Source of the DNA: Entomortierella parvispora
Lineage: Eukaryota > Mortierellomycota > Mortierellomycetes > Mortierellales > Mortierellaceae
Reading direction: 5' to 3'
Length of the DNA: 64,000 nt
NCBI GenBank assembly: GCA_963573315.1
Contig: OY752149.1
Location: forward strand, 1,550,001-1,614,000
The translations under genes were made by a program, and so were the position numbers. The notes beneath the pieces were generated by a model. The model saw only the letters and a list, made by a program, of their open reading frames with translations, made no database searches and had not been told where the DNA came from. Of this stretch, positions 55,873-64,000 are shown piece after piece (position 1 is the stretch's first letter; every line of letters begins with the position of its first letter).

Positions 55873-57246
55873 TCACGTCTTTCGGAAGAGGATGAAGATT
55901 AGTGAGCATCCCAGAGGGACGCTGGCACCATGGATCCAGATCAGGGCAAACGCCTCGCTTGCCACACTGTTGTTCAGGATCTGCCGTCGGAAAATAGCAA
56001 AGAACAACATCATAAGGCCCATGATGGGCGACAGACTGCCGCACAGAATAAGGATAGCGCGCATGCGTTGGTACGTCGACTTGAGTGTGTTCAGTTGTCG
56101 CTCGTTGTCATCCCTGTCTATGTATTCGGAATTGCTTCCGACCCTGGAAGACACTTTGCCGACACTATCATTAATTGACGCCATGTTGGACGAGATGATA
56201 GTCAACAGTTGTCTATGGTCATTTCGGAATAACAATCATATGTTAGGTCTCTGCCCTTCCTTCTTCCATTCACTTTGATATCATATTTTTTAAACCCCTG
56301 CAAAGTCCTTACTTTCCAAAAAAGATGTACAGTAAAAAGATGATGGCCACCACAAAAGTCCAAACGCCGTACATGGCGGAAAGGATACCCCTGTAGGCAG
56401 TTGACTCGCCACGGTCAAAGGCTGCACCCGCAAGGGAGGCCAAGATCTGGTTCGTGATCAAAGGCAAAACCGTAAGCCCCAAAAGGGTGAAGTTGAGGAC
56501 CATTGGTGTAGGCAGATACACGCGTTTGGACTGCATTCGACTTGCTGCCTCTTTTGTTTCAAGACTGCCTCCCGAAAGGCCACCGTCAAACTCGGCGCCC
56601 TGAGTACTGCGTCGCTTCTTGTTTGATGGGTTGGTAGAAAATGAGGCGGGTGTGGCGTAAATGATCCCCACAAGATAGAAACCCATCGCTCCAGAGACAA
56701 ACACCCAAGGAAGATCTGCCTAATAACACGAATAATGATGGGTCAGCTTTTTGAGGCGATAATTTTGTCCACGGCAGAGCAGCTACACCTACAAAGTTCT
56801 CGAGGTAGCCGCGCCGTCCTTCAGTAACATCCACCAGGAGCAGGACTGAGAGTAGACATCGGACTGTGTTGTTGGCAGGTTCGTTGCGTTAGTAAGATCG
56901 TACCATTGAAACGCCGTTCCTGACTGGGGCAATGCCATCTGTTCCCCTCCCCCTTCCCCTCGTCCCTTTCCCTCGCCCCAAACTTACAGAAAAAGTAGCC
57001 CGCACACCAAAAAACGAACCCTTCTGTAGGTCGCGGTCGGAACGCGCTGTCGTTCCTGGAAAACTCCCAGATTTTTTGACCCTTCCACCAGATGTTGTGG
57101 ATCAGGATGCCGATAGAGATGAAGAGGAAAAGAAAGGACGAAATGATGTGGGTGGTGTACAGGAACGAAACATAAGTCGATCCTTCACAATTGCCCTGGC
57201 TTTGTACGCGCCAATCGCAAAACTCGGGATTGACTATGGGCTCCAT
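55873..57246 (-). CDS. Seven-transmembrane protein, GPCR-like
   Basis: Four exons (57246..56988, 56863..56793, 56719..56313, 56212..55873) give 358 residues from MEPIVNPEFCDWRVQSQGNC. The frame is open upstream of this ATG, with a possible TTACGTTAG acceptor at 57,350, so an additional first exon may exist. Seven hydrophobic helices can be counted: THIISSFLFLFISIGILIHN, FVFWCAGYFFCRCLLSVLLL, WVFVSGAMGFYLVGIIYA, LNFTLLGLTVLPLITNQIL, YGVWTFVVAIIFLLYIFF, AILILCGSLSPIMGLMMLFF and ALIWIHGASVPLGCSLIFIL. The N-terminus has paired Cys, and a long loop lies between helices 3 and 4. This topology is that of a receptor, but I recognise no specific GPCR class signature; ligand and role are unknown. Confidence 0.75.
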
Positions 57247-58354
57247 AATCGTTGGATAGGGATTTGAGGTGCTGGTGATGATGGGGAGGACACCAGTTGC
57301 AGTTGCGGGGATGGATGAAGTGGGAGTCGAGAATGTTAACAGGGGACTAACGTAAAGGAGATGCAAGGTAGACTCGAGCAGGGAAGTGTATTATATAACG
57401 AAGGAACGTGGGATGTTCTGCAGGAGCACGGAGGATTCTGGCGCAGGTGTGGTGGAGAAGGGTAGAACACAACAGGAAAGAATGGGAGAGAAGAGAAGAG
57501 AAGAGAGATAGAAAGACGAAACGAGTGAGTAAAAAGATGAAGAGAGGAAGTCGGGGAGGCACACCTGAACGAGATGGCAGGCGAAAAAGAGAGAATCCAG
57601 ATCGTTGTCGCGTTTTTTGAGGGCAGCCTTTAATATCGTGGCCACCGTAGAGATGAGGGGGTAAGGAGATGGGACCTCGAAAAAAAGGGGTAGAAAACAA
57701 GGTCAAAAGCTCTTCATTTATGAGAGGTGGCCCCACCCCGTCAGTTGCCGACTTTGTAATTATATCAACACAAAAGAAAAAAAAAAAAAAAAAAAAAAAA
57801 AAAGGGAGTAAGGCCCGTGGGTGAGGAAAGGGAAAGAGGTGCCAGAGGAGGTGGTTACCAGACTCGACTGGCGGAAGTGAAGGGGGTTGGGACCACCGCG
57901 AAGGAGAAAGGAACGCCTCAGAAAGCAGATGGCTCGACAAAACAAGGCAACAAGGCAAGGGCCAAAGACACATCAGGTCAGGCATTGCAACCAAAGGTGA
58001 CGATGACAACAGATGCAACAGTTCAACGCAAATCATGCCAGACAGACAACGGTGTCGACATCGATCTGCAAAAAAATACCGGGGGAAGAGTTTGTAATCT
58101 CGCTCATCTGCCCAGCCTCGATACCAGGGGGCAAGGAACCTGAGAAGGCGTGCAAGGGTGGACTCTCATAAGCAAAAGAAAAGGGTCCTCCATGCGAGCA
58201 GGAAGAATACGGTCTCTGTCTGCAAGATAGGAGGATGTCTCCTCATTGCTCTTCCTTCCCTGGTTTTTTTTTTCGTCTCAACCACCCGACCAAGAGACTT
58301 GCGACCACCATTCGATCATGACACTGCACTGGCTCTCACCATCTGAGGAATGTC
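57247..58354. other. Intergenic, with poly-A tract
   Basis: Holds the upstream part of the seven-helix gene, a purine-rich tract (57,470-57,550) and an A run at 57,776-57,803. Open frames are low-complexity. A possible extra first exon of the receptor-like gene could lie around 57,560-57,650 on the minus strand but is unsupported. Confidence 0.45.
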
Positions 58355-59465
58355 ATGAATACGGACAGAGCCGATATGCAAGACTTCAAGATTGCTTTCT
58401 TTTGCCTGGTGTCGTGCATCGCCGTCTATGTCCTCCACGCTTTCTCGTTTTACAACATGATCCATCACCCACAAATGATTGCCCACACTGAACCCCGGGC
58501 TCGTGTGGCCCCTCCCCTTCCCTAATTGAGAGCAGGATCCTTGACAACGAAGACGATGCAGACGAAGGCGGAGATCACGGAGAGAGTGACAATAGCAGCA
58601 GTGGTTCGAAAGTATGGGAAATCCTTCATAGAGGGAGATTACAACATACCCGCTACCTCTAGATATAGCGTCCGCATCCATGACACGATTATATTCAATG
58701 ACGAGTTGGACCTGTTGTCAATCAGACCCGGCGAACTCAATGCGATCGTCGACTTTTTCATCATTATGGAATCACGCTTCACCCGCTACCCAACCCAGAG
58801 AAGGAGACTGGACCATCCCTGCGGATCTGGACGGACTCTCCAAACCGAGCATCTTCAGCAAGATGAAGGATAAGGTTGCGCCTTTGGGACCTGCCACTGA
58901 AGTTTCGGAGGCGAACGCTGTCTAGGGTGTATTCTCTCTTGAATGTCGGCTCTTTCACTCTTCATTCGAGTATAGAGTAGCAAAGTCAAACTGGATAGAG
59001 CCGGTGGCGGTTCGGTTCAGAGAACCAAACTCGATCGCTCTTCAGGAGAACAAGAGGACCATGTATCCTCATCAGGTTTTCGTCCTGGACATGGCCCAAG
59101 GAAATTGGGCACAAGCGGGATCTTTGAAGAGGAATGTACAGGATGACACCTACTTCCAACCGATCTTAAATGCTTGCTGGCACTGCAGTTGATGTTTTGC
59201 AGAAACGACCATGGTCGTTAACAAGATCTAATCTTACACACACCTCAAAGACTTTGACCGTGAGAAATGGAAAAGAAAGAATGGATCTTGGAAAGATACA
59301 GGACGGGATAGCCGCTTTTTGCAAAAACACAGACACATCAAGACTCGAGTGATAACAAGGACATCCCAGGCTACATCCTTGAGAACCCCTCGAGATTCTC
59401 CTACATGCACGAGCGTCATGGACGTACGAATGCAGGCTTCAAAGACGCAAACGACGGACAGAGTA
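58355..59465 (+). pseudogene. Decayed GT17 glycosyltransferase, tandem copy
   Basis: Pieces align in order with the intact neighbour. A start and membrane anchor (MNTDRADMQDFK, IAFFCLVSCIAVYVLHAF) end at TAA 58523-58525. Then come IIFNDELDLLSIRPGELNAI and DFFIIMESRF (58,680-58,790), in a different frame GDWTIPADLDGLSKPSIFSK (about 58,810-58,870), VAVRFREPNSIALQENK (about 59,004), NACWHCS followed by TGA (about 59,170-59,192), and finally NKDIPGYILENPSRFSYMHE...NAGFKD (about 59,355-59,450). The stretch that should lie between DFFIIMESRF and GDWTI (about 80 residues in the intact gene) is missing. Stops and frame changes show it is non-functional. It arose by tandem duplication of the GT17 gene or a close relative. 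Confidence 0.8.
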
Positions 59466-59679
59466 GCTTGCAAAGCAATACCGCTCGTGAAATGGTCGAT
59501 CCATAAAGAAAAAACTAAACCCCTGTACAACTGCATGCCGGTGACAAGGAATGCGGCTTGCTGCTCCCTCCCCTTTTCAAAACAAGGAGCAAAAGACGAT
59601 GTGTTGCCCTTTAATATACTGTCACCTTTCACTGTTCTCTGTTTTCCAAACTTCAGTCAACTGTCATCCCACACTTGTC

Positions 59680-60948
59680 ATGAGGCTCAACAGCAACAAA
59701 TGGCACCGACCGAGAGTATTACGGTCACGGCTCTTTGGAAGGGTCCCGGCACTCCTCGGCATCTGCACTCTCTTCCACTTGGTGTTTGTGGGGATTCAAC
59801 CGGGTGAATATAGCAACACCCCTTGGTCGCTTCCCACTCTGTTCGGAGAGCCCATGATGCCCACAATCATCAAACCCCTGGATCTCCCAGCAGCATGCAC
59901 GCACGCACGGCAACCCAATGGACCAGAGAGCCTTTTCGATATCGTTTTCTTCCATAATGAATTCGATGCGCTCGAGATCCGACTTCAGGAGCTTGGCTCG
60001 GTCGTTGATGTCTTTTTCATCATTGAGTCTCCTGTAACGTTCACTGGACATGGAAAGCCCCTCTACTTTCAAGAAAACAAGGACCGCTTTGCAGCTTTCA
60101 GCCACAAGATTGTCCACATTGTGATTCCACCCATGAACAGGGCCGAACAACGTCGCCAAATGAAGAGTTGGAACATCACCAAAAGAGTATGGGCAGAGGA
60201 ATATCACACAAGGGACATTGGCTTCTATATGGCCACACAGATATGTCGACCCCAGGATGGTGACTGGATCTTCCTTTCCGACATTGACGAGCTACCACGA
60301 CCTGATATGTTAAATGCTCTAGTAAGAGCCTCCACCCCGAACGACGTTGATCGCAAATGGAGAGCTTGGACTTACCGGTTCAGCGATACCTCAGAATACT
60401 ATGGAGGAGACATTTTCCGATTTGAATGTATGTATTACTATGGATCGTACGAATATAGGGCAAGCGGGAGATCGACAGTCGGCCCCGTTGCGGTCCGCTT
60501 TCGCGAACCGGATTCGCCCTTCCTCCTCCTCAGAAACAGGAAGGATCTGCCTATGGTCGAGCACTTGATAAAGGCCATGCAGAAAGATTGGCGATATGCA
60601 GGGTCCCTTTTGCGTCGGTGCTCGGGCTACAGCTCTGTGCATTTGGTCCCGGATGCTTGTTGGCATTGCAGTTGGTGCTTGAACTCGATGGCCAATGTGT
60701 TTGAAAAGCTTGAAGCGTACGCTCACCAAGAGCACAACCTGGAGCAGTACAAGGACCCAAAGTGGATTATTGAACGACTCCAAACAGGCAAAGATCTGTT
60801 CAACGAGACAGACACAACCTTTTTGCGCAACCCATTCATGAAGGATATACCACAGCACGTTCAAGCCCACCCTGATCAATTTCAGTACCTGATAATGAGA
60901 AGCAAGCTCCAGAACGCAGGATTCACGGACATTGACCCACCAGAATAG
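59680..60948 (+). CDS. GT17-family glycosyltransferase (beta-1,4-GlcNAc transferase type)
   Basis: Single exon, 422 residues from MRLNSNKWHRPRVLRSRLFG. An earlier in-frame ATG at 59551 gives unconserved sequence. A single N-terminal hydrophobic segment (VPALLGICTLFHLVFVGI) predicts a type II Golgi protein. The GT17 core follows: LFDIVFFHNEFDALEIRLQE, VDVFFIIESPVTFTGHGKPL, GDWIFLSDIDELPRPDML (metal-binding Asp region), ECMYYYGSYEY and LVPDACWHCSWCLNSM. Family members add a bisecting-type beta-1,4-GlcNAc to N-glycans in animals; the fungal acceptor is unknown. A decayed copy precedes it. Confidence 0.9.
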   Translation: MRLNSNKWHRPRVLRSRLFGRVPALLGICTLFHLVFVGIQPGEYSNTPWSLPTLFGEPMMPTIIKPLDLPAACTHARQPNGPESLFDIVFFHNEFDALEIRLQELGSVVDVFFIIESPVTFTGHGKPLYFQENKDRFAAFSHKIVHIVIPPMNRAEQRRQMKSWNITKRVWAEEYHTRDIGFYMATQICRPQDGDWIFLSDIDELPRPDMLNALVRASTPNDVDRKWRAWTYRFSDTSEYYGGDIFRFECMYYYGSYEYRASGRSTVGPVAVRFREPDSPFLLLRNRKDLPMVEHLIKAMQKDWRYAGSLLRRCSGYSSVHLVPDACWHCSWCLNSMANVFEKLEAYAHQEHNLEQYKDPKWIIERLQTGKDLFNETDTTFLRNPFMKDIPQHVQAHPDQFQYLIMRSKLQNAGFTDIDPPE

Positions 60949-61075
60949 GACTCAAAGGTTTAGCAGATAGAAGTTCAAGGTGCAAAATGAGATACTGTAT
61001 ATCTGTATTATTGAGACCAGCGAAGTAAAAGAGCGGCAATATTATAAATAGATGGACAGTAAATAACGCCACAGC

Positions 61076-63950
61076 TCACTTGTCAGGCGCAGCTTGCTCC
61101 TTCGCAAATTCGATAAAGACCTGAGCTAGCGTGGTCTGACTGACAGAGTAATCCTCTATTCCAAGCTCATCTCGGCTCTGCTCAAACAACCTGAAAAGCT
61201 TGGTCAACATGTCGGTGGTTCTCTCGCCTTCAACACGCGTCAGCTCGTATTCGAGACTGGCACCCAAAGCCTGCACCAGAGTCACTCGTCCAGGGCCTAC
61301 TGTTTGCTCCAAGGCCGAGGTCACATGGCTTTCACTGCTGACAGAGTATCTTGTCTTTACAACAACCTTGTACCCGGCACCATACGTGTTTTTAAGTCGC
61401 TGAGAGGTACCCAAGGCCTGAATGTGTCCGTTCGTGATGATACCAATACGATCGCACAACGCATCGGCCTCCTCCATTGAATGGGTCGTCAAAATCACGC
61501 AGGAAGTCCTCTTGAGCTTTCGAATCGAGTTCCAAATCGCCTGACGGATCGACACATCCACTCCAGTGGTGGGCTCGTCCAAGAACACAACTTTTGGGCA
61601 ACCAATGACGGCCATAGCCAAACTCAACCGTCGCTTGTTACCTCCTGAAAACGTCTTTGTGTACTTGTTGCCCAAAGGTCCCAGGCCCATCTCATCAATC
61701 ATCTGTTGGACTGCCGGCTCTACGTCTTGCGGCGCAACACCCTTGATACGAGCAAACAACTTGAGGTGATCACGGACCGTGAGCTTTGGCCAAAGAACAT
61801 CAAATTGAGGGCAGATGCCGATCATGGTTCGCAAATCTTCGTGGAACGGTGCAATGGGAAGACCCATGATCGTGCCCTTGCCTGATGTGGGGCCCTCAGC
61901 GCCAGTCAAGATCTTGATCGTCGTTGTCTTTCCCGCACCGTTAGGCCCCAGGTATCCAAAGCACTCATTCTTCTTGAAAGACAGGTAAATATCATCCAGA
62001 ATGACAAGGTCGCGTTTCTTGCTCTGCAGGTGGAAAACTTTGGAGAGTCCAAACAGACGAACGGCATCTAAATCCTGATCAGTGGTATTGGCCGAGCTTT
62101 TCAATCGTAGTGTCTCCTCCACAACTTCAACATCCCGCTCTCGGAACTTGCCATCAAACGTTACTGAGGTCTCTTGACGACGAAGACTAGCAGTGTCGAC
62201 CTTCTTATTTTCGTGAGACTCGTACTTTGTTGGGTCATTATAGGCACTTCTTCTGAAAAAGAAGTCAATTGGTGAACGACGCGTTTGGATCAGATTCTCG
62301 ATCCAAAAAATGAGGCCCAGGTAGATGAACGACTGGACCACAAAGAGAATCATGACGCAAAATGGTGCCTTTGTGATATCGAACGTATCCTTTATCGTAT
62401 AGGGCGAACCGGTTGTCTGAGCAACAGCAATGGCCGAGATGGACCGCTCCATAGCGAAAGACGGTGCGATCAACCCAATCAGTAAGATGGCCAGGAGGGA
62501 GGCGCCATCAAAAACAAACTCGACAAAGAAGTACGGGACAAACACGACGAGTGACATGCCAACGCCGAGGACTTGACCCACAGACTGTTGGTTATTGAAG
62601 AAGAGCGAGAGCAGGTAGCCGAAGGTGATGAAAGGGAATCCTGCGACGAGGAGGACGAGAAAGTAGGGAACCCAGGATCCGGATGTGATCATTTGTAGCC
62701 TGGCTGCGCCCATCAGGACAAACGTCGTGACCACAGGGACTAGATAACAACACCAGTCAATGACAAACCGGGCAAGATAATATGTTGAGGGTTTGATACC
62801 CATGTTTTGAAGGTGCGACTTTTGGCCCTGCTCTTTCTCCTGGACGAGGTTCGACGCCACAAAGGTAGTAAAGAACGAGAAAGCTAGAATAGAACGAAAA
62901 TAGTCAGTAAAACGGCCAATCAGAAATATCCCTTTCCCCCACTGGCTTGACTCGACAGTACTCACCAAAAGTCAAGAATGCAGGAACAATCAAACTTGGG
63001 ATATCCGTGTTCTCGCTGCCCTGTGCTGGAAATGTCTTGAGCGTTGGCAGGAATCTGAGTCCCAGTGCCGCCGTGGAACCATTGGATCCACTGGTGGCAT
63101 CGACATTCTGCGTGAATTGATTCATTTGGCTCAGGAAGAATGGGATCGAGTCATTCACCGACTGAGAGATGGTGAAGCCAAGGTCCACCGCTCCGCTCGT
63201 CGAGGTCGAAGGTCCCAGTGCATCCAGCTCAAATCCGAGTTGCGGTTCGTAGTCCGTCAGTGTCTTGTTCTTGAGCATGTCCTTTGCATTCTGGTGTTCG
63301 TACGCTGCCACAGCATCCATGGAGGCATAGTCGACAAAGTCAGGGTTGAAGGCTGCGTACGTCTGGTTCATGTTCTGTACAACAGAGTCTGTCAAGTTGT
63401 TGAGGGCAGGGACACTCCTGATAACTGGAAAGTACAGCACTGGTTTGTCGACATAGTCGCTCGAGATTCCGGTCTCCTGCAGATTGAACGTTCGACTATG
63501 GATAGGCACAAGAGAATGAGTATTGTGCGCCCTCTATATATATTTTTTCTTTTGCTTGCTTCCTCTGTCCGACTTACATGTCGATCTCGCCTGCGACAAC
63601 CTTTGGGATGTTGCTTTGAATGCCGAGTGACTAGAAACCCACATCAAAATTAAAATAGAAAAGCATGAGCACTGATAGTCTTTGATTCCAGTATGCATTT
63701 GTTACAAGAAAGGACTCTTTGTAGTTGGTCGGACCGGCCTCGGGTCCTGGACCCTTGCAAGGTCCAGTCCAGACCAGGATACTGGGGCACCACTTACAAT
63801 ACCGATGGCAATACCAATCATGAGAAGAGGAACGATGGCACCAAAGATGTAGACAGACGGGTTACGAGCTGAGATCATGGCGTTGTGGGCAACCAGGGCT
63901 TTGAAATGATCCCACTTTGTGGGCTTCAAAGTAGCCTGGATGATATCCAT
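61076..63950 (-). CDS. ABCA-type half transporter (membrane domain plus one ATPase domain)
   Basis: Four exons (63950..63798, 63630..63578, 63495..62966, 62883..61076) give 847 residues from MDIIQATLKPTKWDHFKALV. The frame is open to the window edge, so the true start may lie further right. An N-terminal helix (SVYIFGAIVPLLMIGIAIGI) and a large extracellular loop precede the six-helix ABC2-type membrane domain (ILAFSFFTTFVASNLV, FGYLLSLFFNNQQSVGQVLG). The ATPase domain has Walker A GPNGAGKTTTIKIL, signature TFSGGNKRRLSLAMAV, Walker B VVFLDEPTTGVD and switch His LTTHSMEEADAL. ABCA proteins move lipids or sterols across membranes. A half-size protein would need to dimerise (inference). Confidence 0.92.
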
Positions 63951-64000
63951 ACCCTGAACATCATCACGGTCGTTGTGGTGGGAGTGAGGGAGAGGAGAGG

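Noticed and set aside
57247-57366. N-terminal extension of the seven-helix protein to 57,366
   Set aside because: The frame begins with TTG, not ATG, and an acceptor-like TTACGTTAG lies inside; the start at 57,246 is used, with an extra upstream exon left open.

Overview
The window is nuclear DNA of a filamentous fungus. Its genes carry short (about 45-170 bp) GT-AG introns plus a few GC-AG ones, spliceosomal and proteasomal genes, a GPI-type chitin deacetylase and a fungal Rho1-type exchange factor. Gene style, long poly-Q and poly-Ser tails, an F-box/leucine-rich gene, a GT17 family and a Crypton-type recombinase suggest an early-diverging lineage such as Mortierellomycotina. That placement is inference, since no rRNA or marker gene is present.

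Region 1 (1-15,085) is housekeeping sequence: an unidentified coiled-coil protein, a rhodanese/TrhO-like protein, the splicing factor Cwf19, proteasome subunit Rpn9, a large RhoGEF-PH-CNH protein and a phosducin-like chaperone co-factor. Several pairs share divergent promoters or have closely spaced convergent ends.

Region 2 (about 15,500-30,500) is a mobile-element island. A complete Helitron (about 15,828-21,766) has recognisable 5' TC and 3' hairpin-CTAG ends. Its Rep-helicase reading frame is broken by one in-frame stop between the HUH nuclease and the Pif1-type helicase. Only 43 bp later begins a Crypton-like element (21,810-27,042). It encodes a spliced tyrosine recombinase with a GCR1_C-type DNA-binding end and is bracketed by perfect 30-bp direct repeats. 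Then come 3.4 kb without a supportable gene, containing a 13-bp tandem repeat and a possible recombinase fossil.

Region 3 (30,516-40,078) holds an intronless F-box/LRR-like gene, chitin deacetylase, an FAD monooxygenase and a eukaryotic MscL-type mechanosensitive channel with a C-terminal zinc ribbon and a 17-nt microexon.

Region 4 (40,481-47,871) is the most unusual host region: four consecutive GTPase genes in alternating orientation. One is AIG1/GIMAP-like. The other three are large paralogues of a P-loop family with DTPGLNDT switch motifs and coiled-coil tails. This is the best candidate for an undescribed system.

Region 5 (48,250-64,000) has a ubiquitin-binding (UIM plus zinc finger) RGG protein, a phosphatidylserine decarboxylase, a seven-helix membrane protein, a GT17 glycosyltransferase with a decayed tandem copy, and an ABCA-type half transporter running off the right edge. 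Exon coordinates were derived by hand from splice motifs and phase; most multi-exon models were checked to sum to a whole number of codons.
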